64,000 bases of DNA from Terriglobia bacterium. Its GTDB lineage: Bacteria; Acidobacteriota; Terriglobia; Terriglobales; Acidobacteriaceae. This document shows, piece after piece, positions 18,698 to 28,301 of this stretch (within the stretch, counting starts at the first letter, position 1; the number at the start of each line of letters is the position of its first letter). The stretch is from contig JAIQGL010000029.1 of NCBI GenBank assembly GCA_020072585.1, positions 62,001 through 126,000 on the forward strand, written 5' to 3'. Below the pieces are notes generated by a model. It was not told where the DNA came from, searched no databases, and saw only the letters and a program-made list of their open reading frames with translations. The position numbers and the translations under genes were made by a program.

Positions 18698-18726
18698 TTG
18701 ACAAGCTGCCACTTTTTATATATAAG
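18698..18726 (+). promoter_or_regulatory. Strong sigma-70-type promoter upstream of structured element 1
   Basis: TTGACA at 18698-18703 is followed after exactly 17 bases by TATAAG at 18721-18726. Transcription would begin near 18733, about 15 bases before the first structured element, so that element would be at the very 5' end of the transcript. Confidence 0.75.
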
Positions 18727-18747
18727 TCTGCTGGTAATAATTTTTTA

Positions 18748-18835
18748 GAGCCCTGATTTTCGTTCCGATACTAAAGAGTCGGCCCGACTGAAATTTGGCT
18801 CAGAGACCGCTGGTTTCTGAGCCATTTGCTATTTA
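18748..18835 (+). ncRNA. Structured leader element, copy 1 (riboswitch-like)
   Basis: This is one of four copies in the window. GAGCC (18748-18752) can pair with GGCTC (18797-18801), enclosing an AUUU/AAAU helix and a variable apical hairpin built on CCGA/UCGG. Alternatively GGCTC is the 5' arm of a terminator-like hairpin (18797-18806 with 18814-18823) followed by a T-rich run. The two folds exclude each other. It stands just after a near-consensus promoter, in the leader of the electron-transfer operon. The ligand or family is unknown to me; the Acidobacteria-specific Acido-1 type motif is one family to compare. Confidence 0.65.
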
Positions 18836-18864
18836 GGGCCTCGGGCGACTGCGTAACTGCAACT

Positions 18865-18963
18865 ATGCGAACGTTTGTCGTCAACAATCCAAGGAAAGTT
18901 CGCCTGCTGGTCGTGAAAGTGGGGGTACTTGCACTGACTGCGGGTTTCCATAGTAGTGCTTAG
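18865..18963 (+). CDS. Possible 32-residue leader peptide or small membrane protein
   Basis: This short frame lies between structured elements 1 and 2. It codes a basic N-terminus (NNPRKVR) followed by a hydrophobic stretch (LLVVKVGVLALTAGF), like a signal or single membrane helix. There is no clear ribosome site. It starts 30 bases after element 1, a natural position for an ORF controlled by that element. It could be spurious. Confidence 0.25.
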   Translation: MRTFVVNNPRKVRLLVVKVGVLALTAGFHSSA

Positions 18964-19005
18964 TTAGACCGGCAATCTTGCTGGCTCAAAATTCTTAAGG
19001 CAGAC

Positions 19006-19090
19006 GGGCCCTGATTTCTGTCCCCCGGATCTCCGGAACAGGCAGGGAATTTGGCCCAGAGAGCATGTCTCTCTGGGCCTTTGTCTTTTT
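19006..19090 (+). ncRNA. Structured leader element, copy 2 (riboswitch-like)
   Basis: GGGCC (19006-19010) can pair with GGCCC (19053-19057), enclosing AUUUC/GGAAU and a CCGG-loop-CCGG apical hairpin inside CUGU/ACAG. The competing hairpin (19053-19063 with 19069-19079, 11 pairs) is a textbook terminator with TTTGTCTTTTT after it. The 5' strand and the terminator arm differ from copy 1 in a compensating way (GAGCC/GGCTC against GGGCC/GGCCC). It sits 92 bases before the first cytochrome gene and is likely to control the whole alternative complex III operon. Confidence 0.72.
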
Positions 19091-19181
19091 GGCGGCAAAT
19101 TAAGTTGCCTTGCACCATGAAAGGCGCTTGCCGCCGTTTTGTCTGAAACCGCGGAGTTTCATTGAAGGGGACATTGTCAAA

Positions 19182-20045
19182 GTGAAACTGGGTGTTCGTA
19201 CTTGTGCAGGAAAGACGCACCGCCTTGCCCAAATTGTGCTGCTCCTGATGGTTGCTGGCGCCGTTCAGTTCGCATGGGCTGATGACGACGATTCAAACGC
19301 CGGCGGAGCCAAGTTTTCGCCCGAAGCGGCAGCCACTTTTAATAAACGATGCACCGCATGCCACACCTATGGAAAAGGAATCAAGGTTGGCCCGGACCTG
19401 AAGGGCGTAAACGACCGGCGCAAGCGCGACTGGCTGGTGAAGTTTATCCATGGGTCTTCTCTCGTAATCAAGTCAGGCGATCCCACGGCTGTGGCCCTGT
19501 TTGCTCAATTCAAGCAACAACGGATGCCCGACTGGACTGATCTTTCAGAAAAGCAGATCAATGACATCCTGGATTTTGTGGCCATCGGCGGACCTGACAT
19601 CAAACCCGCGGACGAGCGCAACGCCGAACTGGCATTGCCGGCCGAGATCGAGCTGGGGCGCCAGTTGTTTGTCGGTGAGCGACGTTTGAAATACGGCTCT
19701 CAATCCTGCCGGTCATGCCATGGAGTCCGTGGAGCAGGTTGGGGAGGAAGCCTGGGACCTGACCTGACACAAACGTATTTCAAATTTCAGGACCGCGCGC
19801 TGACTGAATTTTTGCGGCATCCCTGTTTTCAGTGGGACACTGCTGGTGCCGGTGGTCGCTATCTCACGGCCAAAGAGTCCTTTGCGATAAAGTCGTTTTT
19901 GCGCCAGGCTGCCTTACATCAATCCGCTCACGTGGACGCTGCCGTGCCGCCCTCCCGCCCCGCAAGCGCAGAAAAGGCATCGTTAACTGCCGCTCCAGTG
20001 GCGGCCGCGCAGCAACGCAGTGACCGGAAAGGAAACGCGCCATGA
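19182..20045 (+). CDS. Two-domain (di-haem) cytochrome c, first gene of the ACIII operon
   Basis: A signal peptide (about residues 14-33) is followed by two class I cytochrome c domains. The first has CTACHTYGKGIKVGPDLKG and a distal Met in QRMPDW. The second has CRSCHGVRG. Mature protein is periplasmic. GTG 19182 is the likely start because GAAGGGG precedes it; an in-frame ATG at 19110 lies close behind the structured element without a site. The stop overlaps the next start by four bases. It probably accepts or donates electrons for the complex encoded downstream. Confidence 0.82.
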   Translation: MKLGVRTCAGKTHRLAQIVLLLMVAGAVQFAWADDDDSNAGGAKFSPEAAATFNKRCTACHTYGKGIKVGPDLKGVNDRRKRDWLVKFIHGSSLVIKSGDPTAVALFAQFKQQRMPDWTDLSEKQINDILDFVAIGGPDIKPADERNAELALPAEIELGRQLFVGERRLKYGSQSCRSCHGVRGAGWGGSLGPDLTQTYFKFQDRALTEFLRHPCFQWDTAGAGGRYLTAKESFAIKSFLRQAALHQSAHVDAAVPPSRPASAEKASLTAAPVAAAQQRSDRKGNAP

Positions 20046-20770
20046 AACCCAATTTCTTCTTTGCTGCGTGGCCCTATATCGCTCTCTTGTTGCTTCTGGT
20101 GGGCATAGGAGTGCGCTACTTTCTTGATCGCCGCCAGATGGACGCAGTAGGAAAAGAGATGTCAGAAGCCTGGGCAGTGTTTGCCGGAGGCAAGATCTGG
20201 CGTACGAGTTTAGTGCTCTTGTTCGTGGTGCATTTAACAGGATTGCTGTTTCCTCACGCAATCCTGTGGTGGAACGGCAGCACAGGCAGGCTTTACCTTT
20301 TGGAAGGAATTGGTTTCATTTTGGGAATTGCGGCGCTGGTTTGCTGGTGCTCTTTGACTTGGCGACATCTGGGGCACTCGAACCGTTCGGCGATTACCGA
20401 ATTATCCGATACTGTGTTTCTCGCTCTGCTGCTGGTCGGCATCCTCTCCGGAGTGCTGACCGCCGCGCTCTACCGCTGGGGTTCAACCTGGGGCGCGCTT
20501 ACTCTCTCTCCATATCTGATGTCACTCGTTCGCGCAAAGCCGACAGTCGGGCTTGCGAGCCAGATGCCTTTCATGGTCCGGTTGCATGTCTTTTCGTCAT
20601 TCGCCGCTCTTGCCGTCTTTCCGTTGACTCGTCTTGCGGCATTGCCGGTTTTTGCCATTGGCTGGGCATTTGGACTTGCTGGCCGTTCCCTCGCATCAGG
20701 GGCGCGTGCCCTGGAAGCATGGATGCGCAAGCACAGCCCGGCCGGGTGGCTCTGGCCGGAGGAGGACTAG
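20042..20770 (+). CDS. NarI-like (nitrate reductase gamma family) membrane protein
   Basis: This 242-residue protein has about five membrane helices: near residues 5-25, 55-77, 85-108, 130-152 and 180-210. Histidines in the second helix (VVHLTGLLFPH) and near the last one (RLHVFSS) are candidates for b-haem ligands, as in NarI. NarI-type subunits oxidise quinol and carry two b haems. Here it lies between two cytochrome c genes and overlaps the upstream one, so a quinol-linked entry of electrons is plausible. NarG, NarH and NarJ are absent. Confidence 0.7.
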   Translation: MKPNFFFAAWPYIALLLLLVGIGVRYFLDRRQMDAVGKEMSEAWAVFAGGKIWRTSLVLLFVVHLTGLLFPHAILWWNGSTGRLYLLEGIGFILGIAALVCWCSLTWRHLGHSNRSAITELSDTVFLALLLVGILSGVLTAALYRWGSTWGALTLSPYLMSLVRAKPTVGLASQMPFMVRLHVFSSFAALAVFPLTRLAALPVFAIGWAFGLAGRSLASGARALEAWMRKHSPAGWLWPEED

Positions 20771-20776
20771 AGCTCC

Positions 20777-21352
20777 ATGCGACTTCAATTGGTGTTGATG
20801 GGCGTTGTGGGCGCCGTTCTTGCAGTCGGGGCGGGCGCATATCAGCTTTCTCGTATTGGCATTCATCAAGGCTATTCGCCTGCGCAGCCGATCGCGTTCC
20901 CTCACAAGATACATGCGGGAGACAACAAAATTCCGTGCCTCTATTGCCATTACGCGGCGCGTACCAGCCGCCACGCAGGTATTCCTCCGGCAAGCGTCTG
21001 CATGAACTGCCACACGATCCTGGAGAAACAAACGGTCGAGATCGAAAAGCTGAAAGAGGCGGTACAGCAGCAGCGGCCTGTCCGCTGGGTCAAGGTGCAT
21101 AACCTGCCTGACTTTGTGTACTTCAATCACAGCCAGCATGTGGTCTCCGGTGTTGCCTGCCAGCGCTGCCACGGGCCGGTGGAGACCATGGAGCGAGTGA
21201 CCCAATTTGCGCCGCTGACCATGGGCTGGTGCCTGCAATGCCATCGTGAGCAAGCAAAACTGCCGGTGGGAGAGTTTGAGCGGGCCACTCTGAGCCTGAA
21301 GCAGAGACAAAAGCCGGCGGCAGGTTTGGATTGCGCAAGCTGTCACTACTGA
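20777..21352 (+). CDS. actA: Alternative complex III, penta-haem cytochrome c subunit ActA
   Basis: This 191-residue membrane-anchored cytochrome has five CxxCH haem sites (CLYCH, CMNCH, CQRCH, CLQCH, CASCH), the expected number for ActA. An N-terminal helix (residues 3-20) anchors it to the periplasmic face. It passes electrons from the iron-sulfur subunit ActB to downstream acceptors. The order actA-B-C-D-E-F that follows identifies it firmly. GGAGGAGG lies upstream. Confidence 0.88.
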   Translation: MRLQLVLMGVVGAVLAVGAGAYQLSRIGIHQGYSPAQPIAFPHKIHAGDNKIPCLYCHYAARTSRHAGIPPASVCMNCHTILEKQTVEIEKLKEAVQQQRPVRWVKVHNLPDFVYFNHSQHVVSGVACQRCHGPVETMERVTQFAPLTMGWCLQCHREQAKLPVGEFERATLSLKQRQKPAAGLDCASCHY

Positions 21353-21468
21353 TTGGCGCAAAATCGCCACAGCGGCGGCCGGGATCGATTGAGATTACAA
21401 CGCACGAGATTGAACGAAGACAAGAGAGCGGACGGATGAGCGGCATCTTCCCCAGTTCGGAGAATTCG

Positions 21469-24400
21469 ATGGATCATTCAGGCAGCAACGGAGCCAAAGG
21501 CCACTGCAAGAGCCCGAAGGAACAACTCGTCCAGATCGGCGGGCTGGCGGTCCCTGAATATTGGAAAAGTGTCGAGGAGCTGCAGAATGGCCCACGGTAT
21601 AAGGGAGAATTTCCCGGTGGCCTTCCCGCTTCTGATGCGCGCACGGAAACTACCCGCCGTGACTTTCTTGCTGCCATGGGATTTACGCTTGCAGCCGCGG
21701 GGCTTGCCGGGTGCCGCGCACCGGTACAAAACGCGATTCCCCTTCTGGTGGGATCGGATGACATTATTCCCGGTGTTGCCAACTGGTACGCCACAACATG
21801 CCGTGGTTGCGCATCTTCCTGTAGCTTGCTGGTGAAACAGCGCGATGGCCGCCCAATAAAGATTGAAGGAAACGCAGAGTCAACTATTTTTGGCGGAGGC
21901 ACATGCGCTACCGGCCAGGCGACTGTGCTCTCTCTTTATGACGATGAGCGCTTGCGCGGTCCGTTATGGCACGGCCAGCCTGTCACTTGGCAAGAGATCG
22001 ACCAGCATATAACGGATACCTTGCGGGCATCCGAGGGCAGCAAGCGGGAGATTGTGCTGCTTTCAGGGACCATCACCAGCCCTTCCACGCGGCGCATCGT
22101 CGCGGAATGGCAGAAGCGCTATCCGAATTTCAGGCACGTTGAATACGATGCTGTCTCGCTGAGCGCGTTGCGTGCAGCCACTGGACAATCTTTCGGACGC
22201 GCCGTGGTCCCGCACTACGCCTTTGATAAAGCCCGCGTCATTGTCGGCCTGGAAGCAGACTTCCTGGGAACGTGGCTCTCGCCGGTGGAATTCGCTCGCC
22301 AATACGCCGCAAACCGCAAGCCGGAAGGTGTCCCGGCGCTTCATGTTCAATTTGAATCTGGAATGTCCGTTACGGGCAGTAACGCGGATGTTCGCGTGGC
22401 TGTAGCTCCCTCTCAATTAGGACTGATCGCAGTGGCGTTGCTGCGCCGCATCGCCCACAAAGCTGGCACACCACCGGTGGCCGGAACGCAGGACCCCATT
22501 GAGGCCAAAAAGCTGGATGCCGTGGCCGACGAGCTCTGGAAACATCGCGGTGAGTCGCTGGTGGTAAGCGGGTCGAACGACATATCAGTCCAGATGGTGG
22601 TGAACGCACTGAATGCTGCATTGGGGAATATCGGGAAGACTATAGATATTCTGCAGCCATCTCTGCAGCGGAGCGGTGACGATGCTGCCATGGCCGAGCT
22701 GGTAGGAAAGTTGCAGCGTGGTGAGGTTCATACGCTGATGATGCACGGAGTGAATCCTGCGTATGACTATCCGGAGTCTGAGCAATTTCTTGCCGGGCTG
22801 GAAAAGGTGGCGCTCTCGGTTTCGTTCTCTGACCGCCGTGATGAGACCAGCTCTCATGCCCACGCCGTGTGCCCGGATCACCATTTTCTAGAAGCCTGGG
22901 GCGATGCCGAGCCTGTAGAGTCGCATTTCAGTCTTGCCCAGCCTCTGATTGCGCCATTGTTTGAAACACGCGCGGCGCAGGAATCCCTGCTCAAGTGGGT
23001 GGGCCATGATGAGACGGATTACTACAACTATCTGCGCGAATTCTGGCGCACTGACATTTTTCCGCGCCAGAAAGAGCTGCCTAACTTCGATGCATTCTGG
23101 GAGCGTTCGCTCCAGGACGGGGTTGTTGCTGTGTCTCCCAAGTCCACCGGGGCCATACCGAAGCCCGTCAATCTGAAGCCCCAGGGTGATTGGAAAGCCG
23201 CGGTGGACAAAATTTTCAGCGAGGCGGCAGAAACCCACAGCGGCACGGCAGAAAATCATTTTGAAGTCCACTGCTATGAGACCGTAGCTTTGCGGGATGG
23301 CCGCCACGCCAACAATCCCTGGCTTCAGGAACTCCCGGACCCGATCACCAAGGTTACCTGGGGAAACTATGCGGCGATTGCTCCCAGCACCGCGAAAAAA
23401 CTCGACTTGAATGATGGCGATGTAATCAGACTCACAGCGGGCAAACGGCAACTGGAACTGCCTGCATTCATCCAGCCCGGACAAGACACCCGCACGATCG
23501 CGGTTGCTCTTGGTTACGGACGGAGCCAGGTAGGTCGCGCCGGAAAGAACGTGGGCGTGAACGCATTTCCTTTTACCTCCATCGAGCGCGGGCAGCGCCG
23601 TTATTTTGCCGGCAACGCAACCTTTGAAAAAACCGGACGCACGGAGAAACTCGGCAGCACGCAGACGCATTTTTCCATGGAAGGCCGGCCGATTGTGCTG
23701 GAAACATCACTGGAAGAGCTGCACAAAGGCGCTGAGACTGAAGAAGAAACATCACCTACGCTCTGGGCGGAAAGGCTCCATGGAGAGCACGCCTGGGGTA
23801 TGGCCATTGACATGAATTCGTGCACCGGTTGCTCGGCATGCGTGGTGGCGTGCCAGGCGGAAAACAATGTTCCGGTGGTGGGCAAAGACCAGATCGAGCG
23901 CATCCGCATCATGCACTGGATACGGATTGATCGTTACTACAGCGGGCCGGAAGAAGAGCCCGTCAGCGTGCATCAGCCCATGATGTGCCAGCACTGCCAG
24001 AACGCGCCGTGCGAAACCGTTTGCCCCGTGCTTGCAACCACAACCAGTTCTGAAGGGCTCAACCAGCAGGTCTACAACCGTTGTATTGGCACACGCTACT
24101 GCGCTAACAACTGCCCATATAAAGTGCGGCGGTTCAACTGGTACAACTACACGGAAAACCCGCAATTCGATTTCAACATGGAGAGCCCAATCGGGCGGCT
24201 GGTGTTGAATCCTGACGTTGCGGTACGCTCCCGCGGCGTGATGGAAAAATGCAGCCTCTGCGTGCAAAGAATTCAGCTGGCCAAGAACACCGCGTTGCAG
24301 GGGCGGCGTGATCTGGCTGATGGTGAAATCCAAACCGCGTGCCAGCAGTCGTGTCCCACGCAGGCCATTGTTTTTGGCGACCTCAAAGATCCGAACAGCC

Positions 24401-24513
24401 GCGTTTCACAAATGCAGCGCAATCAGCGCCGTTACAAGGTGCTGGATGATCTGGGAACGCGCCCGAACGTCAGCTATCTCAAGAAAGTCCGTAATCCCCT
24501 GGAGACCGCGTAA
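21469..24513 (+). CDS. actB: Alternative complex III, molybdopterin-like/iron-sulfur subunit ActB
   Basis: This is a fusion of a molybdopterin oxidoreductase-like domain and a C-terminal four-cluster ferredoxin domain. An internal Tat signal (TRRDFLAAMGFTLAAAGLAG) directs export. Ferredoxin motifs appear as CTGCSACVVACQAENN, CQHCQNAPCETVCPV, CIGTRYCANNCPYKVR and CSLCVQRI. In ActB the large domain lacks molybdenum, and the ferredoxin part carries three 4Fe-4S and one 3Fe-4S clusters. ATG 21469 follows CGGAGA; ATG 21436 and a far upstream TTG are alternatives, the latter overlapping actA. Confidence 0.9.
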   Translation: MDHSGSNGAKGHCKSPKEQLVQIGGLAVPEYWKSVEELQNGPRYKGEFPGGLPASDARTETTRRDFLAAMGFTLAAAGLAGCRAPVQNAIPLLVGSDDIIPGVANWYATTCRGCASSCSLLVKQRDGRPIKIEGNAESTIFGGGTCATGQATVLSLYDDERLRGPLWHGQPVTWQEIDQHITDTLRASEGSKREIVLLSGTITSPSTRRIVAEWQKRYPNFRHVEYDAVSLSALRAATGQSFGRAVVPHYAFDKARVIVGLEADFLGTWLSPVEFARQYAANRKPEGVPALHVQFESGMSVTGSNADVRVAVAPSQLGLIAVALLRRIAHKAGTPPVAGTQDPIEAKKLDAVADELWKHRGESLVVSGSNDISVQMVVNALNAALGNIGKTIDILQPSLQRSGDDAAMAELVGKLQRGEVHTLMMHGVNPAYDYPESEQFLAGLEKVALSVSFSDRRDETSSHAHAVCPDHHFLEAWGDAEPVESHFSLAQPLIAPLFETRAAQESLLKWVGHDETDYYNYLREFWRTDIFPRQKELPNFDAFWERSLQDGVVAVSPKSTGAIPKPVNLKPQGDWKAAVDKIFSEAAETHSGTAENHFEVHCYETVALRDGRHANNPWLQELPDPITKVTWGNYAAIAPSTAKKLDLNDGDVIRLTAGKRQLELPAFIQPGQDTRTIAVALGYGRSQVGRAGKNVGVNAFPFTSIERGQRRYFAGNATFEKTGRTEKLGSTQTHFSMEGRPIVLETSLEELHKGAETEEETSPTLWAERLHGEHAWGMAIDMNSCTGCSACVVACQAENNVPVVGKDQIERIRIMHWIRIDRYYSGPEEEPVSVHQPMMCQHCQNAPCETVCPVLATTTSSEGLNQQVYNRCIGTRYCANNCPYKVRRFNWYNYTENPQFDFNMESPIGRLVLNPDVAVRSRGVMEKCSLCVQRIQLAKNTALQGRRDLADGEIQTACQQSCPTQAIVFGDLKDPNSRVSQMQRNQRRYKVLDDLGTRPNVSYLKKVRNPLETA

Positions 24514-24522
24514 GGAGTTTCA

Positions 24523-25980
24523 ATGAGCACGACGACTTCGATCAGTGTGAACGGAAAGCCGCCAGCCGAGGCAGCCCGCATCCAGACACCGGTGCTTGCA
24601 CCGCCGGTGTGGGTGGATGAAAACCCTTCACTGCGCGATATTACTGACGACATCGCGCGGCCGCTGGAGGCGCGTCCAGGCAAGGGCTGGTGGATTTGTT
24701 TCGGGATCGCATTTGCCGCGCTGCTCAATCTGGTGGGAATGGTTTCCTGGCTCTTCGCAAAGGGGATTGGCATCTGGGGCCTGAACAACAGTGTTGGCTG
24801 GGCCTTTGATATCACCAACTTCGTATTCTGGGTCGGTATTGGACACGCGGGAACACTGATTTCGGCCATCCTGCTTCTGTTTCGCCAGCAATGGCGCACC
24901 TCCATCAACCGCTCGGCTGAGGCGATGACGATATTCGCCGTCATGTGCGCCGGCTTGTTTCCAGCAATCCACATGGGCCGGCCATGGGACGCGTTTTTCA
25001 TCTTCCCGTATTTTCCCAATCAGCGCGGCCCACTGTGGGTGAATTTTCGTTCGCCGCTGGTATGGGACGTTTTTGCCATCAGTACATACCTGACCATCTC
25101 GCTCGTCTTCTGGTACCTGGGAATGATTCCAGATCTGGCAACTCTGCGCGACCGCGCTGTGGGTGGAATCAAGAAATTTGTTTTTGGCCTGCTGAGTCTG
25201 GGATGGAACGGATCACACCGTACCTGGGCGCGCTATGAGATTGTCAGCCTGGTATTGGCCGGATTGGCGACCCCACTGGTCCTCTCCGTGCACTCCATTG
25301 TGAGCATGGATTTTGCCACGTCATTGCTTCCCGGCTGGCATACGACCATCTTCCCGCCTTACTTTGTTGCCGGCGCTATCTATTCCGGATTCGGCATGGT
25401 CTTGACGCTGCTGATCATTACGCGCTCCACCATGAATTTGCAGCGGTATATCACTCTTCGCCACCTCGACAAAATGGCCAAGGTGACAATGCTGACCGGG
25501 ATGATCGTGAGCTATGCGTACCTTACGGAGTTTTTTGCGGCCTGGTACGGCGGCAACCTGTATGAGAAATATCACTTCATCAATCGCGCTACCGGTCCCT
25601 ACGCCTGGTGCTTTTATCTGATGGTCCTCTGCAACGTTATTACTCCGCAGATGCTCTGGGTAAAAAAAGCCCGGACGAGCGTGGCCTTCTTATTCATTGT
25701 CTCCATCATGGTGAACATTGGCATGTGGTTTGAAAGGTTCGTGATTATCGTGGTTTCACTGCATCGCGCCTTTCTTCCTTCCGGATGGGGAATGTTTTAT
25801 CCCACCATCTTCGATATTGGGATACTGGTGGGGAGCTTCGGGCTTTTCTTCACGTGTTTCCTGTTGTTTATTCGCGTGCTGCCAATGATCGCCATGTGGG
25901 AGATCAAGGGCGTGGTCGGACATGGCGCCCACAAGATGGCCCTGAGCAGTGATGAAGAGGAGGTCACAGTCAATGTCTAA
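24523..25980 (+). CDS. actC: Alternative complex III, NrfD/PsrC-like quinol subunit ActC
   Basis: This 485-residue integral membrane protein of the NrfD/PsrC type has about ten helices. It forms the quinol-binding site of alternative complex III together with ActF. Membrane stretches are clear from residue 65 ([19 protein letters not shown]) to the C-terminal region. Conserved segments such as [15 protein letters not shown] are visible. The last ten codons overlap actD, so the two are coupled. Confidence 0.88.
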   Translation: MSTTTSISVNGKPPAEAARIQTPVLAPPVWVDENPSLRDITDDIARPLEARPGKGWWICFGIAFAALLNLVGMVSWLFAKGIGIWGLNNSVGWAFDITNFVFWVGIGHAGTLISAILLLFRQQWRTSINRSAEAMTIFAVMCAGLFPAIHMGRPWDAFFIFPYFPNQRGPLWVNFRSPLVWDVFAISTYLTISLVFWYLGMIPDLATLRDRAVGGIKKFVFGLLSLGWNGSHRTWARYEIVSLVLAGLATPLVLSVHSIVSMDFATSLLPGWHTTIFPPYFVAGAIYSGFGMVLTLLIITRSTMNLQRYITLRHLDKMAKVTMLTGMIVSYAYLTEFFAAWYGGNLYEKYHFINRATGPYAWCFYLMVLCNVITPQMLWVKKARTSVAFLFIVSIMVNIGMWFERFVIIVVSLHRAFLPSGWGMFYPTIFDIGILVGSFGLFFTCFLLFIRVLPMIAMWEIKGVVGHGAHKMALSSDEEEVTVNV

Positions 25981-26497
25981 ATCTTTTCTGGTGGCGACAT
26001 TTTCTGACGCTGACACGCTGCTTCATGCCGTCAGGGCTGTAGTGCGCGAGGATTTCAAAGTTTATGACGTATATGCGCCCTATCCGATCCACGGGCTGGA
26101 TGCAGCCATGGGAATCCGCCGGTCGCGTCTGCCATGGGTAACGTTTATCGTGGGCTGCTGTGCTTTGACATTTGCCCTGTGCTTCCAGCTCTACACCTCA
26201 GTGCTTGACTGGCCGCTGAACGTAGGTGGCAAGCCGGACAATTCGACTCTCGCCTTTGTGCCAATTTGTTTCGAACTTACCGTGCTCCTTTCCGGCCTGG
26301 CAACGGTTGCCGCTCTCTTTCTGCGTGCCCGGTTGTATCCGGGGAAGAAGGAGCTGCTATTTGCCGAGGGCGTTACGGACGACACATTTGCGCTTGTTTT
26401 GCGCCGGCGGGAATCGCCGTTTGACAGTAACCGCGCCTGGAAAGTGTTGCAGGAAAATGGCGCCGATCGAATCAGGGAAAGGGAGACGGAGTCATGA
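25973..26497 (+). CDS. actD: Alternative complex III, subunit ActD (DUF3341)
   Basis: This small membrane protein of the DUF3341 type opens with a short soluble domain ([29 protein letters not shown]). Two membrane helices follow (about residues 58-78 and 97-118). Its role in the complex is structural and poorly known. The start at 25973 is supported by GAGGAGG and overlaps the end of actC. The stop overlaps actE by four bases. Confidence 0.87.
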   Translation: MSKSFLVATFSDADTLLHAVRAVVREDFKVYDVYAPYPIHGLDAAMGIRRSRLPWVTFIVGCCALTFALCFQLYTSVLDWPLNVGGKPDNSTLAFVPICFELTVLLSGLATVAALFLRARLYPGKKELLFAEGVTDDTFALVLRRRESPFDSNRAWKVLQENGADRIRERETES

Positions 26498-27084
26498 TCC
26501 GGTTTATCCATGCGCTTTTCGCGTTGGCATTCATAGCCCTGCTCTCAGGCTGCGGCGCAACCTCTGAGAAGCGGGCCTATGAATACATGCCGGACATGTC
26601 ACGTAGTCCGGCCTACAAGGCCTATGCTCCGAACTCTGTAACGAGGGATGGGCTCACGCTCCAGCGACCGGTCTCTGGAACCATTCCGCGAGGTTTCCAT
26701 ACATTTCACTATGGTCCCGGGGAAGACGAAGCTGCCCGTGCCGGACGCGAGCTGGAGAATCCTTATCGTGCTTCTCCGCGGACATTGGAAGAGGGAAAAG
26801 GGCTCTTTCAGACCTACTGCCTGGTCTGTCATGGAGAACAGGGAAAAGGCGATGGTCCAATCTCGGCAAAAATTCCTACGCCTCCCTCCTATGTCTCTGA
26901 GCGGTTAATGCAGTTTCCTCCAGGCCGCGTTTTTCATGTGATCACATTGGGGACAGGAAAGATGCCATCGTATGCTGCGCAACTGAGCGCTGATGAGAGA
27001 TGGAAAATCGTTACCTATGTGCATGCCGTGCTGCAAGGGCTGGGCGATCGCGGCCAGGTGGCACAGAACGGAGGCAGCCAATGA
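26494..27084 (+). CDS. actE: Alternative complex III, mono-haem cytochrome c lipoprotein ActE
   Basis: A lipoprotein signal with lipobox LLSGC (Cys at residue 20) is followed by a class I cytochrome c domain with CLVCHGEQGKGDGP and a distal Met in KMPSYAAQL. ActE anchors to the periplasmic face and is thought to deliver electrons from the complex to cytochrome oxidase or to a soluble carrier. The 5' end overlaps actD and the 3' end overlaps actF. Confidence 0.88.
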   Translation: MIRFIHALFALAFIALLSGCGATSEKRAYEYMPDMSRSPAYKAYAPNSVTRDGLTLQRPVSGTIPRGFHTFHYGPGEDEAARAGRELENPYRASPRTLEEGKGLFQTYCLVCHGEQGKGDGPISAKIPTPPSYVSERLMQFPPGRVFHVITLGTGKMPSYAAQLSADERWKIVTYVHAVLQGLGDRGQVAQNGGSQ

Positions 27085-28301
27085 CAACACCTCCATCATT
27101 CCAAATCTCCGCCCGTGCCCGCGGCGGTGCATTTCTTCTTCTGGCTGTGGGGCTCACTGCCGCGATTTATGGCGTGATCACAAATCCTGAGCGGACCTGG
27201 CCCAACCTTTTGATCGATGGGTTTTACGTAACGTCACTTGGGGTCTCGGCGATATTTTTTCTTGCCGCACAACGTGCGACGGGAGCGCGCTGGTCGGCAA
27301 GCCTGCGCAGAATCCCGGAAGCCTTCATGCCGGTCTTGCCCGTGGCATTTTTCCTGATCATGGTGCTTTTCTTCGGCCGCCATTTTCTCTACGTCTGGAG
27401 CCGGCCGGGAGCGATGGCGGGTGGACCGGTGTTTGCCGGTCGAGCACAATATCTACAGCCCGCCTGGGTGTACGCGCGCATGATCATCGCCTTTGCTGCG
27501 TGGTTCCTGTTCGCATGGCTGTTCCGTAAGACTTCATTGCAGCAGGACCGTGAACCCGGCCAGAGTTTGGTGCTTCACCAGAAGCTGACACGGTATGCCG
27601 TGATGTTCGTCCCGGTCTTTGCTTTTACGATTACCGTGGGCGCGTTTGACTGGCTGATCTCAGCCGACCCGCGCTGGTTCAGCACCATGTATGCCGTCTA
27701 TGTGTTTGCCGGGACCTTTGTGCAGGGCATCGCGGCCGTGACACTAGCCGTGGTGCTTTTGCGAGAACGCGGCCCTATGCGTGACTCAGTCAGTGATCAC
27801 CAGCTCCATGATCTGGGCAAACTGCTCTTCGCCTTTAGTACATTCTGGGCCTACATCTGGACCTGCCAATACCTTTTGATCTGGTATGGGAACATTCCGG
27901 AAGAAGTTACGCACTACGTTTCCCGCACGAATGGGCCGTGGCTGTACCTCTTCGCGCTCAACCTGATCTCTAACTGGGTCGTGCCCTTTGTTGTGCTTCT
28001 CTCGGTCCGCGCCAAATGCACAACCAAGGTCCTCAAGTTCATTACCGTGCTTATGCTGTGCGGCCGCTGGCTTGATCTGTATCTACTGGTGACGCCCTCT
28101 GTATGGACGGCCCCAAAGTTTGGACTTCTCGAAATCGCCATCGCCGCAGGATATCTCTCCATTTTGTTTCTTGTTTTCGTGCGCAGCGCTAGCAGCGCAC
28201 CGCTGGTGCCGGCAAATGATCCAATCATGGCTTATGAACGGTCCCATCCGCCCCTGCATCACCATGCAATAGACCCCAAGCTTCGTGGAGTAGCGCAATG
28301 A
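27081..28301 (+). CDS. actF: Alternative complex III, second NrfD-like subunit ActF
   Basis: This integral membrane protein of about 406 residues has roughly ten helices and resembles ActC. It starts at ATG 27081, overlapping the actE stop by four bases. Helices include FLLLAVGLTAAIYGV near residue 20 and repeat through the protein. ActF contributes to the proton-path part of the complex. Its stop overlaps the following multihaem gene. Confidence 0.87.
   Translation: MTTPPSFQISARARGGAFLLLAVGLTAAIYGVITNPERTWPNLLIDGFYVTSLGVSAIFFLAAQRATGARWSASLRRIPEAFMPVLPVAFFLIMVLFFGRHFLYVWSRPGAMAGGPVFAGRAQYLQPAWVYARMIIAFAAWFLFAWLFRKTSLQQDREPGQSLVLHQKLTRYAVMFVPVFAFTITVGAFDWLISADPRWFSTMYAVYVFAGTFVQGIAAVTLAVVLLRERGPMRDSVSDHQLHDLGKLLFAFSTFWAYIWTCQYLLIWYGNIPEEVTHYVSRTNGPWLYLFALNLISNWVVPFVVLLSVRAKCTTKVLKFITVLMLCGRWLDLYLLVTPSVWTAPKFGLLEIAIAAGYLSILFLVFVRSASSAPLVPANDPIMAYERSHPPLHHHAIDPKLRGVAQ

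Noticed and set aside
18748-19090. Structured elements as c-di-GMP (GEMM) riboswitches, which precede cytochrome genes in other bacteria
   Set aside because: The GEMM hallmark segment (GGGACGCAAAGC-like) and the second helix are not present, and the fold is different.
20266-21102. Long plus-strand frame of 278 codons across the NarI-like and ActA genes
   Set aside because: It overlaps two well supported genes in another frame and its residue composition is Arg/Cys-rich, as for a shadow.
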